DNA of 64,000 nt from Paenibacillus sp. J45TS6 (GTDB taxonomy: Bacteria; Bacillota; Bacilli; Paenibacillales; Paenibacillaceae). Position 1 is the stretch's first letter; every line of letters starts with the position of its first letter. Location of the stretch: contig NZ_BOSJ01000013.1 in NCBI RefSeq assembly GCF_018403285.1, forward strand, positions 62,001-126,000. The letters run 5' to 3'. The notes beneath the pieces were generated by a model. It was not told the origin of the DNA, did no database searches, and was given only the letters and a program-made list of their open reading frames with translations. Made by a program: the position numbers and the translations under genes. Below, piece by piece: positions 1-9,118 of this stretch.

Positions 1-1
1 A

Positions 2-406
2 GGACCTAAACCTGCTAATTGGGTAGGACATGCAGCAATAGTTACTAATGCTGGATCAAGTATTACACATTTCCCAGGTGTAGGAATTGACCCTAAAGAA
101 GAACCTTTGAAAGTATTCTTTGAACAGAATAGCGAAATTTATGTATTAAGACATAATGACTATAATGCCTCTATAGCTGCAGCTCAATGGGCAAATTGGT
201 ACATGGATAAATATCCAAAAGCAGAATACGATGTATTAAGTGGATACTTAGTTTTGGATCCAAATTACTGTTCTAAATTTGTATGGCAGGCTTATTATTT
301 TGGAGCCGATACAACAATTTCACCAATGTTTGCTTGGAAACCTTTAGCACCGATGGAGTTAGTATTATCAGCTAGGGATACTGCCCAAATTACATACGTA
401 CCATAA
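2..406 (+). CDS. YycO/YiiX-like permuted papain-fold amidase, 5' partial
   Basis: The reading frame is open from base 2, so the start lies left of the window; about 134 C-terminal residues are visible. Two motifs fit the permuted NlpC/P60-like (YiiX/YycO) hydrolases: a Gly-His-Ala-Ala-Ile segment near the visible start, and a later Tyr-Cys-Ser-Lys-Phe-Val-Trp segment that would carry the catalytic Cys. In this family the His precedes the Cys. The enzymes are thought to cleave amide bonds in peptidoglycan or lipids. The protein ends in an Ile-Thr-Tyr-Val-Pro tail and is followed directly by a hairpin terminator. Substrate and N-terminal signal cannot be judged from this part. Confidence 0.7.
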   Translation, partial: GPKPANWVGHAAIVTNAGSSITHFPGVGIDPKEEPLKVFFEQNSEIYVLRHNDYNASIAAAQWANWYMDKYPKAEYDVLSGYLVLDPNYCSKFVWQAYYFGADTTISPMFAWKPLAPMELVLSARDTAQITYVP

Positions 407-418
407 TATAAGTTTCAT

Positions 419-457
419 AAAAAGATGATACTGTTAAGAATACAGTTATCATCTTTT
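419..457 (+). terminator. Rho-independent terminator after the YycO-like gene
   Basis: Inverted repeat AAAAGATGATA-CTGT / ACAG-TTATCATCTTTTT with a 7-nt loop and one bulged base, ending in a run of T. It starts 12 bases after the stop codon. Confidence 0.75.
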
Positions 458-565
458 TATATTTTCTATCCTCTTATCTTTATTTTTTCTTAATTCAAAT
501 TTTTCGTTCTCAAGAAGGTATGTTGGAATTTGTCCCCTCTTGACACAACACTTAGCTTTGGTTTC

Positions 566-899
566 TTACAAAATTCTCAGATGTTGCCTATCTGTAATAA
601 GCTCTACTCCTTCAATCACTACACCATTCTTCACATCACTCAGCAGTTTCTTACTATCAATCTTAGGTTCTTGTGCAATCTTATATGTATCTGGAACTTT
701 ATTGCTATCTAAAACATTGATTGATGGAGGATTCTTCTGTAGTTTTACTTTAAACATTCCTGCATTTACCTTATCAATCTTATTCACTTCTAGGACGCTC
801 TGAGTGTATGACTTAAGTCCATTATTTTTGTTCTCAAGATATTTACGTTTCTTTGCTAGTCGCTTTTCTTCTGCCTTAAATGCTTCGATATCTGATTTT
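566..899 (-). pseudogene. Siphovirus Gp157-like gene, C-terminal remnant
   Basis: On the minus strand the frame is open from about 899 down to a TAA at 566 and encodes roughly 110 residues. The charged coiled segment (KRLAKKRKYLENK) followed by FKVKLQKNPPSINVLD and a PDTYK motif matches the C-terminal half of the phage Gp157 family, linked in streptococcal phages to a bacteriophage resistance phenotype. The N-terminal half is missing: the frame runs into the coding sequence of the lipoprotein gene on the other strand. A GTG at 787 could start a 73-residue product but has no convincing ribosome binding site. I read it as a remnant cut by recombination. Confidence 0.6.
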
Positions 900-2184
900 T
901 AGCAAGAATAGTTACTTTGTTTTACTAACGTGTTTAGTGTTTCTTATCCTTAGTGGATGCGGATCAACAACAATAACACCGGTAGACAATAGTAGCACTA
1001 TTCCACAGACAACAGATCCAGCATTAAGTAAGGACGATAATAACTCTTCCAATAGTACTTCTTCAGATAAAGATTCATCAGAGACAGAAACAACAAAAGA
1101 TGAAACAACGAAAGATGAAGAAAAAAAAGAGGAAACAACTACACAAGCAGCCAAACCTTCCACAGCTACTCCTACAGGTAAACTAACCGTTCATTACATA
1201 GATGTAGGGCAAGGTGCTTCTCAGCTTATACAGACACCAGGTGGTAAAACGATGCTGATCGATGGAGGAAATAATGATGATGAGCAGCGTATGGTTAGCT
1301 ATCTAAAAAAACAAGGTGTATCGAGAGTCGATGTTCTCATTGGAACGCATCCCGATGCTGACCATGTTGGAGGACTTGATGCGGTAGTAGATGCTTTTGA
1401 TATCGGTAAGATCTATATGCCAAAAGTGTCTTCCAACACAAAAACATTTGAATCCTTACTTACCTCAATTCAAAATAAAGGTCTTAAAGTTACGACAGCA
1501 AAAGCAGGTGTAACGATCGATTTAGATGATCAGCTTGATGTTAAGATGGTTGCTCCCGTTAAAAGCTATGATGATAAAAATGAAATGAGCGCAGTTGTTA
1601 AGCTTGCTTTTAGCAAAAACTCGTTTCTATTTACGGGAGATGCGGAGTCTGGAAGCGAAAGCGATATGATAAACAGCGGTGTGAATTTAAAATCAGATGT
1701 GCTATTAGTAGGCCATCACGGATCCAATTCATCGACCAGCCAGGCTTTTTTAAATGTGGTTAATCCTACGTATGCTGTCATTCAAGTAGGTGACAATAGT
1801 TATGGCCATCCGACGGATAACATTTTAAAGAGACTTCATAATAAGAATGTGAAAATTTATCGTAACGATCTGCAGGGAACGATTGTATTTACGTCCGATG
1901 GAACGACCATTAAGCCATCTGTTAGTGAATGGAAATATACTACATCGGTGAAAGATAAAGAAACAAACAGTCAAAAATCAGATACCACTTCAACTAAAAA
2001 GGAACCTGCAGCAACGACGAGTAATAAGGACACTGCAGTAACAAAGACGGAAACAAACACGAATGTTTATTATAAGAACTGTACCGAAGTAAGAGAAGCT
2101 GGGAAGGCACCGCTTTACGAAGGTGATCCTGGTTATAGCACGAAACTCGATCGAGATAAAGACGGTATCGCTTGTGAAAGATAA
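880..2184 (+). CDS. Lipoprotein with ComEC-like metallo-beta-lactamase domain and Excalibur domain
   Basis: 434 residues. A signal sequence ends in the lipobox Leu-Ser-Gly-Cys (about residues 24-27), followed by a Ser/Thr/Glu/Lys-rich linker. The central domain carries the MBL signature THPDADHVGG (about 155-164), then TGDAES and LLVGHHGS, as in the C-terminal hydrolase domain of ComEC and in secreted MBL-fold nucleases. The C-terminus (about 395-434) is an Excalibur calcium-binding domain ending in DRDKDGIACER. It probably acts outside the membrane on nucleic acid or phosphodiesters. A DUF3006 gene follows 17 bases after the stop. The only usable start, ATG 880, lies inside the antisense Gp157 remnant and has no clear ribosome binding site, so the original 5' end seems to have been replaced. 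Confidence 0.85.
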   Translation: MLRYLIFSKNSYFVLLTCLVFLILSGCGSTTITPVDNSSTIPQTTDPALSKDDNNSSNSTSSDKDSSETETTKDETTKDEEKKEETTTQAAKPSTATPTGKLTVHYIDVGQGASQLIQTPGGKTMLIDGGNNDDEQRMVSYLKKQGVSRVDVLIGTHPDADHVGGLDAVVDAFDIGKIYMPKVSSNTKTFESLLTSIQNKGLKVTTAKAGVTIDLDDQLDVKMVAPVKSYDDKNEMSAVVKLAFSKNSFLFTGDAESGSESDMINSGVNLKSDVLLVGHHGSNSSTSQAFLNVVNPTYAVIQVGDNSYGHPTDNILKRLHNKNVKIYRNDLQGTIVFTSDGTTIKPSVSEWKYTTSVKDKETNSQKSDTTSTKKEPAATTSNKDTAVTKTETNTNVYYKNCTEVREAGKAPLYEGDPGYSTKLDRDKDGIACER

Positions 2185-2201
2185 GAAGGAGGCAGGTACA
2201 T

Positions 2202-2414
2202 TTGAGGGGAATCGTTGATCGGTTTGAAGGTGACTTTGCGGTAATTGAAATCGATGGCCAGACACATGATGTTCCTATGTCTGCTGTTGATGCTTCTGTG
2301 AGTTCGGGGGATGTCGTTACTTTAGTAGAGGGAGTATGGAAGCCAGATCATACGGAAACAGAGGATCGTAAGAAGCAGATTAAGAAGCTTATGGACGATG
2401 TTTGGGAAGATTGA
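2202..2414 (+). CDS. DUF3006 domain protein
   Basis: 70 residues, TTG start chosen because AAGGAGG lies at 2186-2192, 9 bases upstream. The N-terminal stretch (GIVDRFEGDFAVIEIDG) is typical of DUF3006, a small acidic beta-barrel-like family of unknown function that often sits directly behind MBL-fold/ComEC-like secreted proteins, as here. No signal peptide, so it is probably cytoplasmic. Co-transcription with the upstream lipoprotein gene is likely from the 17-base gap and the shared terminator. Confidence 0.8.
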   Translation: MRGIVDRFEGDFAVIEIDGQTHDVPMSAVDASVSSGDVVTLVEGVWKPDHTETEDRKKQIKKLMDDVWED

Positions 2415-2451
2415 TTGGTAATTTATTTCTACATGTATAGTTTGCTTATAA

Positions 2452-2483
2452 AAACCCGATTTCGTTTGTAGAAGTCGGGTTTA
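2452..2483 (+). terminator. Rho-independent terminator of the MBL lipoprotein-DUF3006 operon
   Basis: AAACCCGATTTC / GAAGTCGGGTTT, 12-bp stem with one G-T pair and a 7-nt loop, followed by ATTTTATTT. Confidence 0.85.
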
Positions 2484-3020
2484 TTTTATTTCATAGTATT
2501 TGGACTAAACCCTTGGATACGCTTGTCATCTTCAGTTCGTTTCCTAAGTAGGAGGGTTACAGGCTCTGGATTAAACTAGTATTCCCTAAGCTGAATGAAG
2601 CTATGTTTTTGTTTTACGTCACACTGGCCATCTACTTCTTCTAATCTTTCATTTTTATCATTTTGATTATCTAGTTGGCAGACTTATAATTGAATTAAAA
2701 TGTAAAATATGAGATAATATGACAAATGATAAGGGGATAGGTCGAATAATAAGGACTTAAAGGTATATCAATATGCTGGTCTAAAGGAGTTTTGGACACA
2801 AACCATGTAGAGGGACAACAGTAATCCTATTAAGATAAAAAGACATGTCTCTAAATTAATTCCTCAGCTATTTCATTAAGATCCGCTCGATATAATCAAA
2901 TTTTTCAGTAACGGGTAACGATAGCTCCCAATAGAACAAGTAAGCATGTTGTTTGCTCATTGTTAAGTAGCAGGCTTTTATGTACTGAGTTACCTATAAT
3001 GAAAAAAGAGAGGTGTTTTC
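2484..3020. other. Gene-free stretch
   Basis: No convincing reading frame, repeat or structured element on either strand. On the minus strand near 2850-2900 a few codons (DLNEIAEEL) resemble the C-terminus of an IS30-type transposase, but too little is left to call it. Confidence 0.4.
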
Positions 3021-3347
3021 TTGCATACTTTAGGGAATTTATTAGACAGTTTTATTGATGAATCCGTTTTTAAATTGAATGGGGTACAGATTGTGAATCA
3101 GTATCCTAATTTGGTGGACATTGTTGCAAATTATAAGAATGAACTGGCAAGTGCAGATAATAGTCAGCCATACCTTTTAAACAGCCATCATATGTTTGAA
3201 GAGACAATGTACTTTCCTCACTGTAACGGTGAATACACAGTGACGTGGGATATCAATAGAGCGAGGCACCTTATTAACCAAATGATACAAAATAGAAGAT
3301 TGATTGCAAACGAAGTCAGCGTGGAACTGATACATCTTTTTTATTGA
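3021..3347 (+). CDS. Hypothetical protein
   Basis: 108 residues from a TTG start with AGAGGTG 7-8 bases upstream. No signal peptide, no membrane segment and no motif that I recognise. The C-terminal half contains Cys-Asn-Gly-Glu-Tyr and a Trp-Asp-Ile-Asn segment; composition is that of an ordinary soluble protein. It stands alone, with no close neighbour on the same strand. Confidence 0.5.
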   Translation: MHTLGNLLDSFIDESVFKLNGVQIVNQYPNLVDIVANYKNELASADNSQPYLLNSHHMFEETMYFPHCNGEYTVTWDINRARHLINQMIQNRRLIANEVSVELIHLFY

Positions 3348-3717
3348 AAAAATTCAAGTGCTGGTTTATTTGTTTCTTATTTAGGGAAGAATTACATTTA
3401 TAGACCAAAAACCACACCATAATTTTATATAAATAATGTGCACTCAACTCAACTAACTGGCTAAAGCCGGAAATAGGATTACAAGTTATAAATCTTAACA
3501 TGTGTACAAAATCCTAATTTTATGAATATATATTTTATGCTTTTTTCATTATCCTTGAACTTTTTGTTTTAGAATACATCCATCACAACAGCGAAACCTC
3601 TTTCTCATTTTGAATTTTAACCATGTCAGAGCTTGATCAAATACTCTCGATCAGATTGGGTATCCGGGTGTACCTTCCGCACAACCTAATTATTTTATCT
3701 TAGTAAAATCCTTTATA
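3348..3717. other. Gene-free stretch next to an IS remnant
   Basis: No supported gene. It may hold degraded sequence downstream of the IS3-type fragment, but I could not extend the transposase frame into it. Confidence 0.35.
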
Positions 3718-3825
3718 TCATTTAGCAACTAAGTATTGCCTTATTTTCTGTCCGATCGAATTAGCAATGTCATATGAACCTCTTTTGCCTGCTTGTAATT
3801 TTTCCTCTACAGTATATTTAGCCAT
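3718..3825 (-). pseudogene. IS3-family transposase OrfA, N-terminal fragment
   Basis: 35 codons from ATG 3825: MAKYTVEEKLQAGKRG then YDIANSIG. The first part matches the helix-turn-helix start of IS3/IS150-type OrfA proteins, but residues of the usual first helices are missing and a stop follows at once. An AGGAG sequence 12 bases upstream lies within the right arm of the adjacent hairpin. It is a relic, not an active element; no terminal inverted repeats were found. Confidence 0.5.
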
Positions 3826-3862
3826 AAAAAACTACACTCCTATTGTTAGGAGTGTAGTTTTT
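3825..3862 (-). terminator. Strong hairpin, likely terminator of the lipoprotein gene
   Basis: Nearly perfect inverted repeat AAAAAACTACACTCCTA / TAGGAGTGTAGTTTTTT with a 3-4 nt loop. It lies 58 bases past the stop of the minus-strand lipoprotein gene and ends in a T run on that strand. Its arm also contains the ribosome binding site of the IS fragment. Confidence 0.75.
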
Positions 3863-3920
3863 TTAGAACGTCTATCTACGGGGTTTTAGTTCACAATAAG
3901 CATTAATTTTCTTTATATTT

Positions 3921-4529
3921 TCATTGGGGCATCTTAGCATTAACTGCTCTTACTCCAGAAATAATTTCAGTTGCTAAAGATTGGGAGTTACTGGTATAAC
4001 TTTGTAAATTCCCTGTTGGATTTATTGCAAGATCAACATAGCTTTCATAATTTTTATAAAGTTGAAAAAGTTCATCATAAAGACTTTCATATTCTGTAGG
4101 TGGAGAGGCTAATTCTTTTATTAGCGATTGAATATCCTTTCTTAATGTGTTTAACGTTTTAATCTCACCAGTATTTTCGTAGTACTTCCCTGCTACGATA
4201 ATTGCTTCATTAAAGTTTGTAACTTTCGAATAGGTATTATTTTCAAGAAGTCCAATACCGTTGTGAAACTCACTATATGCAGAGTTAACTTCAGAAGTTG
4301 TCGTTTCCAATATATCAGCAAAATCTTCTACTGTAATACCGTTCTCAATCGTTTTAAGCCAGAGTCTTGAGTAACTATTAATTATTTTTTCGGAAGTTGC
4401 AGAGGAGACAGTAATTTTTTGAGTCAAAAATGAGACATTAGCAATATATTCCTCCCTCTCCACTTTTGAATTACACCCTACCAATAATGTTAGTATCAAA
4501 GTTATAAAGATCAATAGTTTGCGTTTCAT
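3921..4529 (-). CDS. Hypothetical lipoprotein
   Basis: About 202 residues. Start chosen at ATG 4529 because AAGGAGAC lies 6 bases upstream; an ATG 27 bases earlier has no such site. The signal peptide (MKRKLLIFITLILTLLVGC) ends in the lipobox Leu-Val-Gly-Cys, so it should be a lipid-anchored extracytoplasmic protein. The mature part is helical and soluble, with no motif that I recognise. Monocistronic, ended by the hairpin at 3825-3862. Confidence 0.7.
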   Translation of the reverse strand: MKRKLLIFITLILTLLVGCNSKVEREEYIANVSFLTQKITVSSATSEKIINSYSRLWLKTIENGITVEDFADILETTTSEVNSAYSEFHNGIGLLENNTYSKVTNFNEAIIVAGKYYENTGEIKTLNTLRKDIQSLIKELASPPTEYESLYDELFQLYKNYESYVDLAINPTGNLQSYTSNSQSLATEIISGVRAVNAKMPQ

Positions 4530-4844
4530 TATTGTCTCCTTCATAAGTGTACTCACTAACCCGCTATCGTTTATTCTCTACAATTATATTGGTATTATAG
4601 AATGACTGAACAAACTTTTAGCAAAACTTGAACGGCTAACATCAATATGAAAAAGTGAATTTTAGCCAACTAATCATAGTGCCTGAGTTAATACTGAAAT
4701 TATGGATTGTCAATCCGAGTGCCACACTCTTTCTATTCATAAAAGAGCCAAACAAATCGGGTTCATTGACGCTCTTGTGGTTAGCGTCAAAATGCAAAGT
4801 GGTTAGTAATAATAACTTACCGATTTCTAAATACAGAAGACTGC

Positions 4845-5279
4845 CTATGAGTATAACTTATCCAGCAGATCACTAAAAGAATTACAAACAAACAGCACAT
4901 TTGCTCTTCCGTCAACTAATTGTTCATGATCCCAAAATACAATAGAGGGATTGTTTCCTTCACGGTAATCAAAACACAGATAGTTACCAAACGGGTCATC
5001 AGCAAACGGAAAGACGTTTCCAGGAAGGCGGTTCTTCAAATTATTATGTACCTCTAGAACGTTTCGTTTCTCCCTTACGTTAAGATCAATTAAAGAATTG
5101 AACACGGCTTCCTTTCTATCTTTAAAATCAAAGGTATCCGGTACTGGTTGTCCGCCATTCCTCAGTAACACGCATTCGACATAATCAGACGGAAAAGAAA
5201 TGCCTAGTGCTTCCTCCACTTTCAATACATCCGCTCGAGAAAGCTCACTCTTTGCAAGAATCCACTTTACATTATTCAT
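4845..5279 (-). CDS. SUKH (SMI1/KNR4) family immunity protein
   Basis: 144 residues, ATG with AAGGAGG 7 bases upstream. The N-terminal pattern VEEALGISFPSDYVECVLLRNGG and the central FPFADDPFGNYLCFDYR followed by PSIVFWDHE are the hallmarks of SMI1/KNR4 (SUKH) proteins, which in bacteria are immunity proteins bound to nuclease toxins. It lies 15 bases behind the WHH nuclease gene and is the last gene of the operon, the classical toxin-immunity order. It should protect the producer by binding the nuclease. SUKH assignment is firm; pairing with the upstream nuclease is inferred from position. Confidence 0.85.
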   Translation of the reverse strand: MNNVKWILAKSELSRADVLKVEEALGISFPSDYVECVLLRNGGQPVPDTFDFKDRKEAVFNSLIDLNVREKRNVLEVHNNLKNRLPGNVFPFADDPFGNYLCFDYREGNNPSIVFWDHEQLVDGRANVLFVCNSFSDLLDKLYS

Positions 5280-5294
5280 TTATAAGCCTCCTTT

Positions 5295-5852
5295 TTATCT
5301 ATTATCGGAACCGCCGCCCCAAATGGACCTTCCACCTGTGTGTGCAGTATTTTCATGAAGTGAACGTTCTACCAATTGCATCATCCCTGGCTCCTCATTA
5401 TGATGCCAGACATAGCCTTCCGGCACTTTGCCGTTATTGATTTGCTCGATTTGCCGTTCATCAAAATTTGCCTTCAAGTCAGGGTTGCTGCTAATTGCTT
5501 CATTCAGCGATTGTGTTGCTATTTTAAATTGCTTAGCATCCGATTCAAGATATAATGACTCATCTAATTCCATCTCATATGTAACAGGAAACTCAGGAAA
5601 GACACCGGTAAAGGTACCCTCCGAGGTCAGTATTACTTTTTCTTGGAAGGGGATATTCGTCTCAGGATGCCTCTCTCCATCCAACCCCTCATTTCTGGTC
5701 TTCAAATAAAGTGGTTCATTGGCCTCGTCAAAGGTTGTAATGGAACTTGGTTTTAGATCTTTTGCGAAGCTAGGAACATCAGAGGAAACCTTACTTACCT
5801 CTTCCTTCATTGTCTCCCAGTTCATACTTATAGAAGAAAGCGTCTCTAACAT
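5295..5852 (-). CDS. WHH-type HNH nuclease toxin
   Basis: 185 residues, ATG with AGGAGAGG about 7 bases upstream; the start overlaps the end of the ATPase gene by 7 bases. The C-terminal 45 residues carry VPEGYVWHHNEEPGMMQLV and then HENTAHTGGRSIWGG, the WHH/LHH variant of the HNH/Endonuclease VII toxins found at the ends of polymorphic toxins. The N-terminal 135 residues have no LXG, PAAR, WXG100 or Rhs signature and no signal peptide. A middle segment (DEANEPLYLKTRNEGLDGERHPETN) resembles the pre-toxin linker of such toxins. It probably cuts DNA. How it leaves the cell is unknown; the operon context suggests the ATPase. Confidence 0.8.
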   Translation of the reverse strand: MLETLSSISMNWETMKEEVSKVSSDVPSFAKDLKPSSITTFDEANEPLYLKTRNEGLDGERHPETNIPFQEKVILTSEGTFTGVFPEFPVTYEMELDESLYLESDAKQFKIATQSLNEAISSNPDLKANFDERQIEQINNGKVPEGYVWHHNEEPGMMQLVERSLHENTAHTGGRSIWGGGSDNR

Positions 5853-8800
5853 ACGCGAACCTCTCCTTCCTTCTGCTCTTCAATCCATAGATAATAAAAA
5901 TCTTTAAATCTTGGGTCCTCCTGGGCTTTATCTTGAAGCAGACACTGCATTACTGCTGAATCATAGGCTTCCGGATTCGAGAACGAAGTATACTTTCTGA
6001 GTCCTTCAATAAATCTTCTATTCCATTCCGTAAGATTTTCGGAGGTTTTGGCATATTGAATGAGGCCTATTCTTTGCGGAATCAGTGAGGATACAATTCG
6101 TGACAATTCCTCAAAGTTTTTCTGTTCCCATAACTTCATTTTATGATTCAGTTCAAAATACTCTAGATCATGGAGAAGGTATTTCCGGATAGAGTGATCT
6201 ATAGAACAACCCATTAGCCATTTTTTCAGGCGGTCAGTTTCAAAGGAGGCGAGATTACTTCGGTTGTTCTCTGGGACCCTTTCCAGTAGCAGTAATTCGA
6301 GCAACTGGCTTAACATTTCCCGATTTGAAGTCTGAATTGAAACATCTAATCTTTTTTCTAGCAAATACGGCTGAAAATTGTTAAATTCACTCACTTCACA
6401 TAGTACCGGCTGCAGCCAGTTGTTTTGATACACAGCAGCAACGCCGGTGCGTAATTTAGGAAGCTCATTAATCTGATGTTCATTTAGATTGGCAGTTTTA
6501 CCGACCTCCGATCGGTCCAATTCATCTGGCAGTCTTAAAATGATTTTTGTATTGGTGTTCCTGATGACCGACCTGTCCAATAAATTAGGTGCTTGATCTG
6601 CAATGATAAACCCTTCCCCATAGGTTCTCATTTCGGCAATTGCATTAGCAATCATTTCAACCGACTTGCCTTGCAGATTGGCTCCTTCCTGGCTTTGCTC
6701 AGAAGTAACGCGTCGTAGCAGGTGATGCGCTTCTTCAATAACGGTCACATGCTGCAGTTCACTGTTGATAGGACTGTCATTTGACATTCTGTACTCTTGA
6801 AGCCTCATAAACAGAATCCCCATAATTAGTGCTTTCGTCTCAACCGAACCCACCCTGCTTAAGTCGATAATGCAGTTCTGGTCAAATAAAACTTCGCTCG
6901 CGACTTCATTATCAGTGAATATTTTACCGAATAAGCCGTTGGTCATTGATTTCACTCTAGTCACGAGTGCACCGGTGTAGTTGCTCTTTACCTCTTCGGA
7001 ATATGCAGACTCGCGAATGATGACTGGCAGAATTGTTAATAGATCATAGAATGTCGGGTATTGAGCCTCTTCTCCAAAATAAAAGGATTCTTCTAAATCC
7101 CACCCGATGGAGATGTATGTCCGTTCAATTGCTTCTTTCAACACCGCTGGCATAGCCGCATACATTGGCCAGCAAGCATTAAAGATCTCAATTATCCGGT
7201 CTATATGCTCCAACACATGCACCTGAGAGGGAAATCGGAATGGATTAATCCGGAGCAGCTCCGTGAAATTTGCATTGGTGCCAAATACAGATACGTCCTT
7301 TCGGCCGCCAAATATTTTTTTGTATTCACCTTTAGCCGGTTCGATGACTAGAAAATGAATGTTTTTTCTGACAAGCTCATTTAGCATCTGGTAGATCGTA
7401 TTCGATTTCCCGGAACCTGTAGAACCGGTAACAAAAGTATGCAACGCAAGGCTATTAACATCAATCTCGATGTTTGTACTTTCCGGCCTCCCCATGTGAA
7501 ACACGTTACCCAGCTTAATCGTATTTTGATATTCTTTAGCCTCGTTATAGGTAATGATGTCTCTTCCGAATTCAGCAGTTTCAATGACAGGAAGCCCACT
7601 TAGCGATTTCTGGGGAAATCCCATTTGAAGCGCTAACTCCTTGCCATTGATTAACGATCCTGGGGAGATATGTGGTAATTGCAGGCCAGTATTAACTTTC
7701 ATCTCAATTAGTGGATGATTGAATTTCTTTAGGTACTTTCCAACTTCCAATAGATTAGCTTTATTGTTGTTGTCCCATGTATTAATAAATGAGTTCTCAA
7801 CCGCTGAGTTTTCACCACGCATAATAGCTTTATATGTACTTGCTGCTACTCGAGAAGTTTGAACACTTGGTGCAATGAAATAACAGGCACAACTCCACAT
7901 ACCGAAATCTTCGGAGCTTTTCAGCCGGAGTAATTGTTCATCGATCTTTTGCAGCAAATTGGTTACCGTCTTATTTTCAAATTGTATTTGCAGGTTTCTA
8001 GAGTTACCGAAGGTCTGTGTCTCAGATGAGCTTTCCTGGGTAGAGGTGGAGTCGGATTTTCCACGCGTATCAGATTCTCCCTCATTCTTCGACTGATTGG
8101 TAGTTTTGGACTGCGAATGAGATGTGCCGTCTGTCGAACTGCCTATTAATGATCCGGCCGCACCAGATATTCCGCCTGCTATCACAGCCCCGGCCGGTCC
8201 ACCAAGTAAAAATCCTCCCGCTGCGCCTAATCCTCCAAGCGCCCCCCCCCAATTGGTTGTCTTGGTGTCAGACTCTGTTTGGTTCTCCGTTTCAGATGAT
8301 CCCTGGGTATAGCTCTGCGTTTTGGTCAGACTCTCGTTGATTGTTGCCGTAACACCTTTGCTCATCCCTTCTGAAATCGCCATACTGTCGCTTGAATTAA
8401 AGCTCAGATCACATTTTGCGAAGGGGACTAATTGTGAGTATAAATTTTCGTAACCGAGTTTAATTTCATCAATGTTCCTGTGTAGGACTGGGTCTGCTAT
8501 AAAAACGGCGGAGAATTCTTCGCCCTTCATCGCATCGACAAGTTTCTCAAGCCCCTGAACAAACTTGGTTTTATCCTGATCCTTCAGCGAAGGAATACCT
8601 GAGACAGAAGAGATGATGTTCTCATTCTGTGACAACTCCGAAGTGAATATGGAAGATATTATTTTCTCAATTTCACTATTATTTAAGTTCTCAATATCAC
8701 TTCCCGGAAAGTTTCCTTCAAAGCTTTTCTTAAGAGCTTCTTTCGCTGAATTCACATCCTGTTCCTTGGAACTCGTCCGGGTACCTAGGTAAAGATTGGT

Positions 8801-9106
8801 GTGGTTACCGTCGCTATTGATAATCATAACTAGCGAACCGGAAACATTCCCAAGTGTGTTGTACACAGTCATAATCTTATCGAGATTGTTCTCCTGTCTG
8901 TCAAAGGTCAGTTTATTCATCTTGAACAGCCGGATATTGTTTCGAGTCGTTAATTCGCTAATATGCTTGGGAACAGGAACAACGTTGCGTAGATGCAGTT
9001 CATCCAAATAATTCTTCTGTACTAAATCGAGGGAAACCTCAAATGCCTCTTCTAAATCTTTGAAGTTCCTACCGTCTATTTCTACCATATCAGAAATATT
9101 GTTCAT
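5846..9106 (-). CDS. HerA/FtsK-like ATPase with glycine-rich hydrophobic segment
   Basis: About 1086 residues; start chosen at ATG 9106, 8 bases behind AGAAGG (a GTG at 9115 overlaps that site). The ATPase domain has Walker A GSTGSGKSN near residue 565, the following FLVIEPAKGEYK strand, Walker B HVTVIEEAHH near 790 and a downstream ADQAPN / KIILRLPD sensor-arginine region, as in DUF87/HerA translocases. The N-terminal 260 residues are unlike HerA. Residues about 285-325 form a Gly/Ala-rich hydrophobic hairpin flanked by long Ser/Thr/Gln-rich tracts, suggesting insertion in or passage through a membrane. It probably forms a ring pump. It sits directly upstream of the nuclease toxin, with which it overlaps, and downstream of two dynamin-like GTPases. 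Confidence 0.85.
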   Translation of the reverse strand: MNNISDMVEIDGRNFKDLEEAFEVSLDLVQKNYLDELHLRNVVPVPKHISELTTRNNIRLFKMNKLTFDRQENNLDKIMTVYNTLGNVSGSLVMIINSDGNHTNLYLGTRTSSKEQDVNSAKEALKKSFEGNFPGSDIENLNNSEIEKIISSIFTSELSQNENIISSVSGIPSLKDQDKTKFVQGLEKLVDAMKGEEFSAVFIADPVLHRNIDEIKLGYENLYSQLVPFAKCDLSFNSSDSMAISEGMSKGVTATINESLTKTQSYTQGSSETENQTESDTKTTNWGGALGGLGAAGGFLLGGPAGAVIAGGISGAAGSLIGSSTDGTSHSQSKTTNQSKNEGESDTRGKSDSTSTQESSSETQTFGNSRNLQIQFENKTVTNLLQKIDEQLLRLKSSEDFGMWSCACYFIAPSVQTSRVAASTYKAIMRGENSAVENSFINTWDNNNKANLLEVGKYLKKFNHPLIEMKVNTGLQLPHISPGSLINGKELALQMGFPQKSLSGLPVIETAEFGRDIITYNEAKEYQNTIKLGNVFHMGRPESTNIEIDVNSLALHTFVTGSTGSGKSNTIYQMLNELVRKNIHFLVIEPAKGEYKKIFGGRKDVSVFGTNANFTELLRINPFRFPSQVHVLEHIDRIIEIFNACWPMYAAMPAVLKEAIERTYISIGWDLEESFYFGEEAQYPTFYDLLTILPVIIRESAYSEEVKSNYTGALVTRVKSMTNGLFGKIFTDNEVASEVLFDQNCIIDLSRVGSVETKALIMGILFMRLQEYRMSNDSPINSELQHVTVIEEAHHLLRRVTSEQSQEGANLQGKSVEMIANAIAEMRTYGEGFIIADQAPNLLDRSVIRNTNTKIILRLPDELDRSEVGKTANLNEHQINELPKLRTGVAAVYQNNWLQPVLCEVSEFNNFQPYLLEKRLDVSIQTSNREMLSQLLELLLLERVPENNRSNLASFETDRLKKWLMGCSIDHSIRKYLLHDLEYFELNHKMKLWEQKNFEELSRIVSSLIPQRIGLIQYAKTSENLTEWNRRFIEGLRKYTSFSNPEAYDSAVMQCLLQDKAQEDPRFKDFYYLWIEEQKEGEVRVC

Positions 9107-9118
9107 CCCATTCACCTT

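Noticed and set aside
2840-2900. IS30-type transposase end
   Set aside because: Only about ten codons on the minus strand resemble the family; no terminal repeats or further homology.
8122-8340. Plus-strand frames opposite the HerA-like gene and other long minus-strand genes
   Set aside because: They are shadows of coding sequence: no ribosome binding sites, and the composition mirrors the gene on the other strand.
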